Shown in pieces: positions 44,511 through 53,804 of a stretch of DNA of 54,539 nt (positions are counted from its first letter, which is position 1; each line of letters starts with the position of its first letter). Below the pieces are notes generated by a model that was not told the DNA's origin, searched no databases, and saw only the letters and a list, made by a program, of their open reading frames with translations. The stretch comes from Rhizobium sp. (GTDB taxonomy: Bacteria > Pseudomonadota > Alphaproteobacteria > Rhizobiales > Rhizobiaceae), in contig JARXAQ010000017.1 of the NCBI GenBank assembly GCA_029865825.1, positions 1 through 54,539 on the forward strand, in the 5' to 3' direction. The position numbers were made by a program, and so were the translations under genes.

Positions 44511-44939
44511 ATGCAACCGAAAATGCCAAGCCCAATAGACGTGCATGTCGGCTCCCAGATCCGTTTACACCGGAAGATGATTGGTATGAGCCAAACCGCG
44601 TTGGCTGAAAGGCTTGGGATTACGTTTCAGCAGGTTCAAAAATATGAAAAGGGCACCAACCGCGTTGGCGCCTCCCGTATTCAGGGGATCGCTTCCATCC
44701 TTGGGATCAAGGTGACTGCACTGTTCCCGGGCGGTCTGTCAGTCAGTGACCATGAGGCTAGCTCGGGCCGCGAGGGGCGTGCGCTGGAGGCTTTCGCAGT
44801 GTCAAGCGAAGGTTTCGCACTGAACCACGCATTCACGAAGATCAAGAATGTAAATGTGCGGAGGCGTGTTGTTGCACTCGTTAGCGCTCTTGCGGCGGCG
44901 GGAGAAACTCAATCTGATGATACGCCTGTTCCGCTTTAA
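44511..44939 (+). CDS. XRE-family helix-turn-helix regulator
   Basis: A 142-residue DNA-binding protein with the N-terminal helix-turn-helix HRKMIGMSQTALAERLGITF, then QQVQKYEKGTNRVGASRIQG; the C-terminal part (AFAVSSEGFALNHAFTKIKN) is of the kind seen in many rhizobial plasmid XRE regulators. The ATG at 44511 has GGAG 10 bases upstream. About 140 bases separate it from the preceding operon, so it probably has its own promoter. Confidence 0.88.
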   Translation: MQPKMPSPIDVHVGSQIRLHRKMIGMSQTALAERLGITFQQVQKYEKGTNRVGASRIQGIASILGIKVTALFPGGLSVSDHEASSGREGRALEAFAVSSEGFALNHAFTKIKNVNVRRRVVALVSALAAAGETQSDDTPVPL

Positions 44940-44985
44940 CGCTGCTGTGACGTTCGCGTAACGTCAGGTCTGGTCAGATACACGC

Positions 44986-45270
44986 ATGCCGAAGAAGCGG
45001 CACGGCAAACTGATCAAACCGGGGGCGGTCATGGCAATGGTTAAAACGGCGGATTTTCCCGTAACTGACTCGGATTCTGACGAGGTTCTCGCGCTGGGAC
45101 GGATGGTCTCATTTGTCTGCCAGCGTGCGAAGCAATTGAACTTGGATATGTCGACATACTTCCTCGAAATGGCCCTGACGTCACTTGTCCAGGACATTGG
45201 AGAACGCGAAGTGCCGAATTCCATGTCTGCTGACCAATCCGTCCTGCCCATCGCAAAGGATTTCCACTGA
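44986..45270 (+). CDS. Hypothetical protein (94 aa)
   Basis: Clean short frame with a lysine/arginine-rich N-terminus (MPKKRHGKLIKPGAVMAMVK) and a helical middle (SFVCQRAKQLNLDMSTYFLE). No family recognised and no strong ribosome-binding site. It could be linked to the XRE gene, 46 bases upstream. Coding is plausible from composition. Confidence 0.5.
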   Translation: MPKKRHGKLIKPGAVMAMVKTADFPVTDSDSDEVLALGRMVSFVCQRAKQLNLDMSTYFLEMALTSLVQDIGEREVPNSMSADQSVLPIAKDFH

Positions 45271-45538
45271 CCGGCGAGTGACGGACGTTTGCGTCTATGA
45301 CAATCGATGGAATCGAGCAGAACGATGACTGGGACATCGAAATTTTCTGCAACCCGAAAAGTAAGCAAGTCAGGAACGGGATGCTGTCGCCTGTGAACCG
45401 CGCCGGCCTTGCCAGATACCGTTTGGTTTAGATTATGCTTCCATGGCTGGTGCGTCCAGCATGGCGCGGTAGGTTAGTTCCATAATCGAGGTTATGCGAT
45501 TTTTTCTTGTAGCGGCTATTTAGTAATGCGACAGTTGG

Positions 45539-45557
45539 GCCAGTTAGAGATGCGACA
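45539..45557. repeat. Inner left inverted repeat of the ISNCY element
   Basis: GCCAGTTAGAGATGCGACA, 17 of 19 identical to the right inner repeat. Confidence 0.75.
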
Positions 45558-45650
45558 GCCTCGCCTCTTGATGCACTGGTCAATGCCAACGTCGGGAGCA
45601 AGGATGACGACTTCGAGCTTGGTCGAGACCATGAGCGGTTGGAGGTCGTC

Positions 45651-47078
45651 ATGTCCTGTTTGATCACCATGTCGCAGAAAGAATTGCATCGCCTCGAAGT
45701 CATTCAGAAGATCCGTGACGACCGCCTGAGCGTCGTCCAGGCTGCCGAGCAGCTCGATCTCAGTCGAAGTCAGGTCCATCGGCTGCTGCAGGCCTTTGAC
45801 CTTGATGGTGCATCTGGTCTTGTTTCAAAGAAGCGATCTCGGCCGAGTAATCGGCGACATAGCGAGGAGTTCCGCAATGCGGCGCTAGATCTGATCCGCG
45901 AGCGCTATATGGATTTCGGTCCCACACTGGCGCGCGAGAAGTTGATCGAGCTGCATCGGATCTCTGTCGCCAAGGAGACGCTGCGGCAATGGATGGCCGA
46001 GGCTGGCATCTGGGTCTCGCGCCGGGAACGCAAGAAGCGGGTTTTCCAGCCTCGCGGCCGACGCGATTGCTTTGGTGAGCTGGTGCAGATCGATGGGTCG
46101 CATCACTGGTGGTTCGAGAACCGAGGCCCCAAATGCGCCCTCCTCGTCTATATCGATGACGCCACAGGAAAGCTTCTGCATCTGCGCTTTGCTGGGTCGG
46201 AGAACACGTTTGACTATCTGCATGCAACGAAGGCTTATCTTCAGCAATGGGGTAAGCCCCTGGCTTTCTACAGCGACAAGCATGGTGTTTTCCGTTCCAC
46301 CCATGCTTCGCAGAAGGACAGGACGAGCGGTCTGACACAATTCGGTCGGGCGCTTTATGAGTTGAACATCGACATCATCTGCGCCAACACGCCTCAGGCC
46401 AAGGGCCGTGTCGAGCGGGCCAATCAAACGCTGCAGGACCGGCTGGTAAAGGAGATGCGGCTTCGGGGCATTATTACAATCGAAGCGGCCAATGCCTATG
46501 CGCCTGAGTTCATTGAAGATTTCAATGTGCGCTTTGGCAAGTTGCCGCGCAATCCGAAAGACATGCACCGGCCTTTGGCTGATCATGAGAACCTTGACGG
46601 CGCCATGTGCCGCAAGGAAATCCGAACACTGTCGCAGTCTCTGACGCTACGCTACGACAAGGTGCTGTTCATTCTCGATCCGACCGAGATCTCGCGGCCC
46701 CTGGCCGGGCAGAAGGTCATCGTCTGTGATTATCCGGACGGCAGGCTGGAGATCATGCACCAGAGCTTTTCCCTGCCCTATAGAACCTTCGACACATTAC
46801 GGTCGGTGCATCGCGCTGAGGTTGTCGACAACAAGCGGCTGGACGACATGCTGTCGATCGTTGCTGAGATGCAGGCAGGACGTGAACTTGGGCGTAGTAA
46901 AAGCGGGCCACGCCGCACCGGTCAGACCGATCATATGTTTGGAATTCGTGACGGCAGCACTGCCAACGGCTACCAGAAGCGCGGCCGCAAGCCAGGCCGT
47001 CGGACGGATTTCATGAATGATCCGGAAGTCATCGCCAAAAGGCAGAAGGCTATGGCGCGGATGGAGGCCGCAGAATGA
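45651..47078 (+). CDS. ISNCY-family transposase
   Basis: The 475-residue transposase has an N-terminal helix-turn-helix (DRLSVVQAAEQLDLSRSQVH) and a DDE-type integrase core: LVQIDGSHHWWFE (first D), LAFYSDKHGVFR (second D) and TPQAKGRVERANQTLQDRLV (E). The ATG at 45651 has GGAGG immediately upstream. The C-terminal tail contains basic segments typical of this group. The frame is intact, so the element could be mobile. Confidence 0.92.
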   Translation: MSCLITMSQKELHRLEVIQKIRDDRLSVVQAAEQLDLSRSQVHRLLQAFDLDGASGLVSKKRSRPSNRRHSEEFRNAALDLIRERYMDFGPTLAREKLIELHRISVAKETLRQWMAEAGIWVSRRERKKRVFQPRGRRDCFGELVQIDGSHHWWFENRGPKCALLVYIDDATGKLLHLRFAGSENTFDYLHATKAYLQQWGKPLAFYSDKHGVFRSTHASQKDRTSGLTQFGRALYELNIDIICANTPQAKGRVERANQTLQDRLVKEMRLRGIITIEAANAYAPEFIEDFNVRFGKLPRNPKDMHRPLADHENLDGAMCRKEIRTLSQSLTLRYDKVLFILDPTEISRPLAGQKVIVCDYPDGRLEIMHQSFSLPYRTFDTLRSVHRAEVVDNKRLDDMLSIVAEMQAGRELGRSKSGPRRTGQTDHMFGIRDGSTANGYQKRGRKPGRRTDFMNDPEVIAKRQKAMARMEAAE

Positions 47079-47186
47079 CTGGACCAATCTCAAAGTCAAA
47101 GCTGAACAGGTGCCAGCAACCCGCCCCCGCTCCGCCCTTGCTACCGGGCCCAGCCGGTCGGATCGGGGGCTGATCGGCAGAGCCAG

Positions 47187-47205
47187 TGTCGCGTTTCTAA
47201 CTGGC
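47187..47205. repeat. Inner right inverted repeat of the ISNCY element
   Basis: Reverse complement of the left repeat with two mismatches (TGTCGCGTTTCTAACTGGC). Confidence 0.75.
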
Positions 47206-47230
47206 TAGTGAACACGCGTCTCTAACCAGC

Positions 47231-47711
47231 TTTGACATTGCTAATCGATTGAAGATAAAAATAATATTTATGCCTCTTAGGATTGAGTACTAAATTTTCC
47301 GCAAAGCGAGTTATGCGAGAATACTCCTGTTCCAGTTTATTCACCGATGGCTCGGACACCGCCGGGCTATACGGCGCAGGTGGCAGGCGGACGCCAAGCT
47401 AATGGCAGGTCGAGATCCGGTCATATCTCACTTTGAGGCGCAACGACGCGCGTTGCGCAATCGCTCCGATTGAGACCTCCATGTCTATTGGCGCTGGGCA
47501 AAGGTCGCCAGTGAAATCGCCCGTTTAGAACCGCATGTCGAGATGGACTTCGACATCCTCAAGATATTGTCCGGTCAGGGAAAGCCCCGGCGCCGCTGAT
47601 CGATGGACCGATGAAACAAATGCACGGCAACAAATAATGAGCTGTCTTCTGTGAACGATCTGTGCCGAATGTCCGATCGCCACTGAAGCAAACCAATCCC
47701 GCTCTTTATGA
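47231..47711. other. Spacer after the ISNCY element, no supported gene
   Basis: A short plus-strand reading near 47440-47600 (FEAQRRALRNRSD, stop, then DLHVYWRWAKVASEIARLE) hints at a degraded gene, but it is not recognised. Nothing else is convincing. Confidence 0.35.
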
Positions 47712-47822
47712 ATGGCGTCTTGGACCAGGCCCGGATCTTCGTCGATCAACCCACTATCGGGGTCGGCAGCCGAGCTGCCGCCGCTTGTCTGCGCCTGCGC
47801 AGTGATCGCGACCTGGATCCAG

Positions 47823-48389
47823 GAAATCCCGTTCCTCAAGGCATATTCGGTGTTCAATATCGAGCAGATCGATGGTTTGCGTGACACCTATCATGCCCCG
47901 CCGGCCAAGGTCCTGGATCCTGTCGAGCGAATAGAGCGCGCCGATCGCTTCTTCCGCAACATTGGTGCCGTGATCCGGCACGGCGGCAACCAGGCCTATT
48001 ATTCGCCGGTCTTGGACTACATCCAGATGCCGCCCTTCGAAGCCTTTCGCGATGCTGCCGGGTACGCTGCAGTCCTCAGCCATGAGGCGACGCACTGGAC
48101 AGCGGCGGAGCACCGCGTCGGACGAGATCTTTCGCGCTATGCGAAGGACCAGACTGACCGCGCCCGCGAAGAACTCATTGCCGAGCTCGGAAGTTGCTTC
48201 CTCTGCGCCGACCTCGGGATCGCGCCGGAGCTCGAGCCGCGGCCGGATCATGCGTCCTATCTTCAGTCGTGGCTGTTGGTGCTGGCCAACGACAGGCGGG
48301 CAATCTTCCAGGCGGCAGCCCATGCGCAGCGCGCCGTAAGTTTCCTGCATTCCTTGCAGCCGGAAGCGGATGTGAAAGCTGCGGCCTGA
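47823..48389 (+). pseudogene. Truncated ArdC-like antirestriction protein
   Basis: The frame from about codon 38 (IPFLKAYSVFNIEQIDGL) is the C-terminal two-thirds of a plasmid ArdC/zincin-like protein. It keeps LSHEATHWTAAEHRVGRD with the HExxH metal motif and EELIAELGSCFLCADLGI. The N-terminal ssDNA-binding domain (ArdcN) is missing: the open frame continues upstream to 47712 but reads as unrelated sequence. ArdC protects incoming plasmid DNA; this copy cannot do so as a whole, although the peptidase part may be intact. Confidence 0.75.
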
Positions 48390-48392
48390 CGC

Positions 48393-48566
48393 TCAGGCGC
48401 GGTCGTCACCACCAGTGGCGGCCGCCTGTTCCATGTTCTGCTGGTCCGTCAAACCTTGTGCGATGTCAGCATCCAGCCTTCCCCAGATTGACGGTTTTTG
48501 AGCGTCGGGTTTGGGTTTGCGGGTCGGTCTACGTTCGACGATGAACGGCTTGGTCTGCTGGCGCAT
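48393..48566 (-). CDS. Small hypothetical protein (57 aa)
   Basis: ATG at 48566 with a perfect GGAGG site a few bases upstream. The product is basic at its start (MRQQTKPFIVERRPTRKPKP) and has WGRLDADIAQGLTDQ later. I do not recognise it. It converges on the truncated ardC. Confidence 0.6.
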   Translation of the reverse strand: MRQQTKPFIVERRPTRKPKPDAQKPSIWGRLDADIAQGLTDQQNMEQAAATGGDDRA

Positions 48567-49021
48567 TGATCCTCCGGGCTGCGATTCGCGCTTGCAACGA
48601 TATCGCACCGGGGAGATCGGGCAAGTGGGCCGATGATGCGAGAGGCTCGTGTCCCCCGACTGAATCAGGCAACGCCGGTCGAAGCGGGGGATGGCGCAAG
48701 ATGCCACTCGTGCCCGGGCGAGTGCGACGGAACACCAGTGCCATATCCCTTCACTTCAGGGTTTCCGGCAACCCATCTGCGGGCTCGATAGGCATGTCTG
48801 ACCGGAGACCGGCTGCGCCTCGATCGTTTTCCCGCAACGACAAGCTTCAGATTTCTTACCCCGAAAGGCTGCGCCTTCCTCCTCGCCCACGAACAAATCT
48901 GCGAGTTGCCGCCCTCCATTTCATTGCGGCCCTATTGGGTGCGGTCCGTTCGTCACCGGTCTTTTGACAGCTATCGAGGTCGCGATGGGCGCGGCCCGAA
49001 CATGAGAAAAGGAATACGACA

Positions 49022-49333
49022 ATGGCAACCATCGGCACATTCACCTCCACCGAAAACGGCTTCACCGGCTCCATCCGCACCCTCGCCCTCAACGTCAAAG
49101 CCCGCATCGCTCGCGTCGAAAACCCCTCCGACAAAGGTCCGCAGTTCCGCATCTACGCGGGCGCCGTCGAAATGGGCGCCGCCTGGCAGAAGCGCTCCGA
49201 GCAAACTGACCGCGACTACCTTTCGGTCAAGCTGGACGACCCGAGCTTCCCGGCTCCGATCTACGCAACCCTTGCCGAAGTCGAAGGCGGGGACGGGTAC
49301 CAGCTGATATGGTCCCGCCAGAACCGCGACTAG
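49022..49333 (+). CDS. DUF736 family protein, copy 1
   Basis: A 103-residue DUF736 protein: starts [20 protein letters not shown] and ends [14 protein letters not shown]736 members are common on alphaproteobacterial plasmids and islands; no function is established. The protein differs from copy 2 at only two visible positions (N/T and M/L). AAAAGGAA precedes the ATG. A GC-rich hairpin follows eight bases after the stop. Confidence 0.93.
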   Translation: MATIGTFTSTENGFTGSIRTLALNVKARIARVENPSDKGPQFRIYAGAVEMGAAWQKRSEQTDRDYLSVKLDDPSFPAPIYATLAEVEGGDGYQLIWSRQNRD

Positions 49334-49341
49334 GAAGTCGA

Positions 49342-49364
49342 GGCTCCGCCCATCGGGCGGGGCC
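49342..49364 (+). terminator. GC-rich hairpin after DUF736 copy 1
   Basis: GGCTCCGCCC / GGGCGGGGCC with an ATC loop (one G-T pair). No T-run, so it may be a stabilising 3' hairpin rather than a true rho-independent terminator. Confidence 0.55.
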
Positions 49365-49370
49365 CACTCC

Positions 49371-50524
49371 TTGCGTTATGTTCCTCAACATCTTTTTCGG
49401 ATGAAAATGGATGGAAGAATGGATGCCGCTGGGTTGTGCCGTTTCGGATGGAAACGGATGGGGCAATGGATGCCGACGCTCGATCTCTCGACGTTGAGGA
49501 TAACGCCTGAGATCTTGTCGCTGATCGCCGAGATAGACGAATTCGAAGGCGCATGGCGCACACTCGGCCGCACTGCGCCCGATCGCTTGTCAAGCCTGCG
49601 CCGGGTCGCCACGATCGAGAGTATCGGATCATCGACCCGCATCGAGGGCGCCAAGCTGAGTGACCGCGAGGTCGAGCGGCTGCTTGTAAACCTGCGGATC
49701 GGCTCGTTCTCCAGCCGCGACGAACAGGAAGTCGCTGGCTATGCCGAGGTGATGGAGACGATCTTCTCGGCCTTCGAAGCCACCCCCCTCAACGAAAATC
49801 ATATACGCCAGCTTCACCGGGATCTGCTCGCACATTCGACCAAGGACGAGCGACATTGGGGGACTGGAAGACCCTTGCCAACAATGTCGAGGCGTTCGAC
49901 GAGAACGGTGCAAGCCTCGGCGTCGTCTTTGCGACAGCCTCGCCGTTCGATACGCCGGGTCGTATGGCGGAACTGGTGGCGTGGCAGCAGGCTCAGGAAA
50001 AGGATGGGACATTCCACCCGCTGCTGATCATTGCTGCCTTCGTCGTGGTCTTTCTGGAAATCCATCCCTTCCAGGATGGCAACGGTCGCCTGTCACGGGC
50101 ATTGACCACGCTGCTTCTCCTTCGGGCCGGCTATGCCTACGTGCCCTACAGCTCACTCGAAAGCATCGTCGAGCAGAACAAGGAGGCTTATTACCTCGCG
50201 CTTCGGCGCACGCAAGGCACGATCCGAACCGATCGGCAGGACTGGAACCCTTGGATCGAGTTCTTCCTGCGAAGCCTGCAGCGGCAAAAGCAGCGCCTTG
50301 AGCGCAAGATGGATCGTGAGCGCTTCCTGCTCGGTGATCTTCCGGAGTTGTCGGTGTCGATCCTGGAACTGGCGCGTGAGCGTGGACGTGTGACCGTAAT
50401 GAACGCGGCCAAGGCCACGGGTGCAAGCCGGAATACCGTCAAGGATCATCTGCGCGCGTTGACGGATGGGGGACACCTGACATTGCACGGTGCGGGTCGC
50501 GGAACGTGGTACGGCCTGAGCTAA
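49371..50524 (+). pseudogene. Fic-family protein gene split by a frameshift
   Basis: Two frames join to one Fic protein. The first (49371-50027) starts near KRMGQWMPTLDLSTLRITPE and holds the inhibitory helix motif STRIEG ([S/T]xxxE[G/N]). The second (49856-50524) holds the catalytic HPFQDGNGRLSR and a C-terminal winged helix (AAKATGASRNTVKDHLRALT). They overlap at a run of five Gs (49858-49862); one additional G would restore ...ERHWGDWKTLANN. Fic enzymes AMPylate target proteins; this class is self-inhibited. The frameshift may be real, a phase-variable tract, or a sequencing error. Confidence 0.8.
49395..49475 (+). repeat. 34-bp imperfect direct repeat at the 5' end of fic
   Basis: Two copies (49395-49428 and 49442-49475) with 29 of 34 identical bases, 47 bases apart, each containing TTTCGGATG and AATGGATGCCG. 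It suggests a small tandem duplication in the leader/start region. Confidence 0.6.
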
Positions 50525-50906
50525 AACCCGTGTGATGGTATGGCGGACGAACCGATACCGAGTGGTTGTCGATAATGAAGGACCGCCATTGCGATATCCT
50601 TCCACCCCTACTGTGACACTCCATCTGCGGGCTCAATGGGGCATGTCTGACTGGAGAGCGGCTGCGCCTCGATCGTTATCCCGCAACGGCCGTCCGTAAC
50701 TTTCTTCCCCTGCGAACTGCGTTCGCATTCCTCGCGCGACAACAAAGTTTCTCCCGGCCGCCCTTCATTGCATTGCGGCCCCATGCCACCCCATCGCGTC
50801 AGACGCGACGGGACCCCGGCGGGTGCGGCCCGATCGTCCCCGGTCTTTGCGACTGCCATCGAGGCCGCAATGGCGCGGCCCGAGACACAGCAAAAGGAAC
50901 ACCACC

Positions 50907-51218
50907 ATGGCGACCATCGGCACCTTCACCTCTACCGAAACCGGCTTCACAGGCTCGATCCGCACTCTCGCCCTCAACGTCAAGGCCCGCATCGCTCGCG
51001 TCGAAAACCCCTCCGACAAAGGTCCGCAGTTCCGCATCTACGCGGGCGCCGTCGAACTGGGCGCCGCCTGGCAGAAGCGCTCCGAGCAAACTGACCGCGA
51101 CTACCTTTCGGTCAAGCTGGACGACCCGAGCTTCCCGGCTCCGATCTACGCAACCCTTGCCGAAGTCGAAGGCGGGGACGGCTACCAGCTGATCTGGTCC
51201 CGCCAGAACCGCGACTAG
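50907..51218 (+). CDS. DUF736 family protein, copy 2
   Basis: A 103-residue DUF736 protein nearly identical to copy 1 ([20 protein letters not shown], ending SRQNRD). The ATG at 50907 follows AAAAGGAAC. A longer frame from 50823 is the leader. It probably arose by duplication with the leader and terminator. The fic gene lies between the two copies. Confidence 0.93.
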   Translation: MATIGTFTSTETGFTGSIRTLALNVKARIARVENPSDKGPQFRIYAGAVELGAAWQKRSEQTDRDYLSVKLDDPSFPAPIYATLAEVEGGDGYQLIWSRQNRD

Positions 51219-51534
51219 GAAGTCGAGGCTCCGCCCATCGGGCGGAGCCATCTTCCGGTAGATCGTTAAGCCGGAGACTGGCGTCGAGCCCGTCCCCGGT
51301 TTTTTGGTGCCATACGGAAACGGAGGATAGCTGCTCAGATCTGTCGAGGATGACGGCCCCGCATGACGGCCTCAAGGACGAGCGGTTCCCCCCAATTTCG
51401 CGCGACCGCCCCTTGAGCGCCCGCACGAAATCGGCTCCCCCACTCGCCGCCTCTGGCGGTCGCATCCGCGATCCCTGACCCCGCCATCCCGTCCCGCCCT
51501 GCGATGTCGTCTTTCACAAACTCATGGAGATGGG
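51219..51534. other. Spacer with a GC-rich hairpin, no gene
   Basis: Holds the hairpin at 51227-51249; the remainder shows no supported gene. Confidence 0.5.
51227..51249 (+). terminator. GC-rich hairpin after DUF736 copy 2
   Basis: GGCTCCGCCC / GGGCGGAGCC, a perfect 10-bp stem with ATC loop; no T-run. Confidence 0.55.
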
Positions 51535-51702
51535 ATGATGACGATCGAGCAGCACATCGAAGAACTGCGCGCCGAGCTCAAGAACGTATGCGACGCTGCG
51601 GAGCGCCGCGAAATCCAGACCCAGCTGGACCTGGCTCAAGCGGAGTTGGCAATCATCACGGCAGAGCACGACGGCAGCGTCGACGCCGAGCCGCCCTTCT
51701 GA
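51535..51702 (+). CDS. Small hypothetical protein (55 aa)
   Basis: Start at the first of two adjacent ATGs (51535), with GGAG a few bases upstream. The product MMTIEQHIEELRAELKNVCD, then RREIQTQLDLAQAELAII, is a helical, coiled-coil-like peptide ending AEPPF. Short proteins of this kind accompany DUF736 genes on rhizobial plasmids; function unknown. Confidence 0.65.
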   Translation: MMTIEQHIEELRAELKNVCDAAERREIQTQLDLAQAELAIITAEHDGSVDAEPPF

Positions 51703-51958
51703 GGGCGGCAGACAACACAGTCAGGCATGGTCACTGTGAACCGTGTCAAAGGCGTCAGCCATATCATGCTCTCTTTGGCGAGAGAGGCCGTCGACATCGG
51801 GTCTGCTGCACAGCAATTCCCATCACCGAAGCGGCCGGAGCTCAATCGGGTCACGATGGAAATACCAGCGATCGGAAAAACGCAGGTCGTCTACCTAGAA
51901 CCTGAGCCTCGCATCGGTCGTTTCAGCAAAGCATTCTTCTTGCCGCTCCTGAGGGAAT

Positions 51959-52351
51959 TTATCGCACGTCGGAAATCTTTTTCCGAGGTGATCCGTTGCA
52001 GACAGCGCCATATTGATCGAGACTATCTGCACCGCTTCCGGCCGGCGTTTCACGTCTCGCGGGGTCAGCCAAGCTTCTGTTCGCGAGGACGGTTTTGCAG
52101 ATGCCAGGCCCTGCGGGTCTATATCCTCTTGCCCGCTTTTGGCGAAGGAGGTTGAGAAACAGGCCCACCGCATCCTCTTCTCGCTTGAAGTAATGTGTCA
52201 TCCTCTGCCCGCTCTTGCCGATACGTCCCCATGACCGCGTCAGACAGGCCTCTCCGAACAAAGTCACAGAGATTTCCATAGCATAGTACCGCGCCATGTT
52301 TCTTGTAGCGTCGGTGCGTTCGACATAGAGAGAATAAGGCTGAGCGATCAT
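51959..52351 (-). CDS. WGR-domain protein
   Basis: A 130-residue protein with a WGR domain: YSLYVERTDATRNMARYY at the start and TRSWGRIGKSGQ with HYFKREEDAVGLFLNLLRQK. WGR domains bind nucleic acids and occur in poly(ADP-ribose) polymerases and in short bacterial proteins. The ATG at 52351 has no strong ribosome site; the frame continues to 52480. No catalytic partner is nearby. Short single-WGR proteins are frequent on rhizobial plasmids. Confidence 0.8.
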   Translation of the reverse strand: MIAQPYSLYVERTDATRNMARYYAMEISVTLFGEACLTRSWGRIGKSGQRMTHYFKREEDAVGLFLNLLRQKRARGYRPAGPGICKTVLANRSLADPARRETPAGSGADSLDQYGAVCNGSPRKKISDVR

Positions 52352-52511
52352 CTCGGCAGAATCGGAAATTCTACTGTCCGCGTCCAACGACAGTTTTGAA
52401 TCGGTCACAACGCAACGATTCATATTTGTGATGAAAATGTTCGTGGCGCTGCCGATGGGCTGGCGCCGCCAGCCAGTCACCCCTTAGCCATCAATTTCAA
52501 ACGATGGCTCG

Positions 52512-53402
52512 CTACCTTACCTGCCGCGCAAGCGTTCGTGCAATGTCGACAATGTCGTTGCGTGAGGTCGTTGGATCCTCAGCATTCCAGGCGATCCCCA
52601 AGCCAATACGGAAGTCGATGCCCCTCACCTTTCGTAGCTCGACATTGCTGTTTGGGAGGTCCGCCGTCCATTCAGGTGCAAAGCCTATACCGATTCCGGC
52701 CGAGACCAGTGAAACGAGTGAAAATGTGTCGTCGCAGGTGTAGGCGATGTTGCGGGTCAGATCGTGCTCGGCGAATTTTGCGGCAAAATATCTTTCCGTG
52801 TAGGAGAGGTTCTGTCGTGAAAAGGAGATGATTTTCTGGTCTCGCAGATCGTCGATCCCGATGTCACCGCGCGCTGCAAGCGCACTACCTTTTTCGACTG
52901 CCAGCAGGTATCGCTCATGCGCAATGGAGAAAAAGCACAACGAACCGATATTCTCGACTGGCCGGATGAAGCCAATGTTGATCTGACCATTTTCGAGGTT
53001 GCGAATGATGTCGTCCGTCGAACCACTCGAAATGTGCAGCTGTATCTCCGGGTATTTCCTGGCAATGCGCGCCAGGAATGCCGGCAAAACACCGACGGTC
53101 GCCGGGTAAATAGTTCCGATCCGAATCCGTGTGACGGTCTTGCCAGCCACCGATCTCGTAATCTCGGTGCTTAGCACGATGTCGCTCAGGATACGGACAC
53201 ATCGCTCATAGAACGTGGCCCCTGCCCTCGTCAGCTCGACTCGACGCGTTGTGCGTACCAGCAGTTGAACGCCGAGCTCCCGCTCAAGAGATTGGATTTG
53301 CGTGCTCAATGCTGGCTGGGCGATATGAACTCTGGATGCAGCCCTGGCAAAATGAAGCTCTTCGGCTACCGCGACGAAATAGTGGAGTTGGCGTAGTTCC
53401 AT
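52512..53402 (-). CDS. LysR-family transcriptional regulator
   Basis: A 296-residue LysR regulator: the helix-turn-helix LHFARAASRVHIAQPALSTQ, then IQSLERELGVQLLVRTTRRV, and a C-terminal effector domain (RIRIGTIYPATVGVLPAFLA, SAGIGIGFAPEW). The start is the ATG at 53402 (MELRQLHYFVAVAEELHF); a longer frame reaches 53483. It is divergent from the XRE gene and the ABC binding-protein gene, whose uptake system it may regulate. Effector unknown. Confidence 0.94.
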   Translation of the reverse strand: MELRQLHYFVAVAEELHFARAASRVHIAQPALSTQIQSLERELGVQLLVRTTRRVELTRAGATFYERCVRILSDIVLSTEITRSVAGKTVTRIRIGTIYPATVGVLPAFLARIARKYPEIQLHISSGSTDDIIRNLENGQINIGFIRPVENIGSLCFFSIAHERYLLAVEKGSALAARGDIGIDDLRDQKIISFSRQNLSYTERYFAAKFAEHDLTRNIAYTCDDTFSLVSLVSAGIGIGFAPEWTADLPNSNVELRKVRGIDFRIGLGIAWNAEDPTTSRNDIVDIARTLARQVR

Positions 53403-53537
53403 TTGCTCGCAGTCCCAATGTTTCAGGTGCAGCTTGATGAAAACGAAGCGTGTTGCGCCCCAGAAAGCACTAAGGAAAATCAAATATGTCGGATATATCC
53501 GATAGATTAAATCAAAGCAAGGTGATGCCCATGCCTC

Positions 53538-53804
53538 ATGGAAACTCGCAAGCGTATCGCCTGGAATTTGCGCCGTTTACGGACATTGAAAAACTTGACG
53601 CAGGAGGTTCTTGCTCTGGACGCAAGCGTGGACAGGACGGTAGTTAGCGACTTGGAGCGGGGACGTCACAACGCCTCAGTCGACCTGCTCGATCGTATTG
53701 CCAAGACGTTGGGGAGCGATATTGCGGAGTTTTTTGTTGTTCCCGACGGAACAGAAGTAGAGCCCACGGCCATAAAAGCCGGTCGGAAACCAACGGCGCG
53801 ATAG
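53538..53804 (+). CDS. Short XRE-family helix-turn-helix protein
   Basis: An 88-residue Cro/C1-type DNA-binding protein: IAWNLRRLRTLKNLTQEVLA, with DASVDRTVVSDLERGRHNAS in the helix-turn-helix. The ATG at 53538 gives the full fold. It lies between the LysR gene and the binding-protein gene and may control the latter. Confidence 0.88.
   Translation: METRKRIAWNLRRLRTLKNLTQEVLALDASVDRTVVSDLERGRHNASVDLLDRIAKTLGSDIAEFFVVPDGTEVEPTAIKAGRKPTAR

Larger units (their letters stand above)
45514..47230 (+). mobile_element. ISNCY-type insertion sequence
   Basis: A transposase gene is flanked by near-terminal inverted repeats: GCCAGTTAGAGATGCGACA at 45539-45557 against the reverse complement of 47187-47205 (17 of 19 identical). 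An outer, weaker pair lies at 45520-45530 and 47215-47225. The ends are estimated from the outer repeats; no target duplication was recognised. Confidence 0.75.
48773..49364. repeat. Direct duplication unit A (leader, DUF736 gene, hairpin)
   Basis: Shares extended similarity with 50621-51249, beginning with CCATCTGCGGGCTC in both. Upstream leader, DUF736 gene and trailing hairpin are all repeated. The 3' half of the gene and the hairpin are almost identical; the leader has diverged with indels. Confidence 0.75.
50621..51249. repeat. Direct duplication unit B (leader, DUF736 gene, hairpin)
   Basis: Second copy of unit A, including leader, DUF736 gene and hairpin. Leader sequences align with gaps, whereas the last ~250 bases are nearly identical, which suggests gene conversion. 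Confidence 0.75.

Noticed and set aside
47525-47887. 120-codon minus-strand frame overlapping the truncated ardC
   Set aside because: No recognisable product or ribosome site; it overlaps the junction of the ArdC fragment and looks like fortuitous coding in rearranged DNA.
51727-52155. 142-codon plus-strand frame
   Set aside because: Its second half lies antisense to the WGR-domain gene, which has a clear domain match; the first half has no recognisable pattern.
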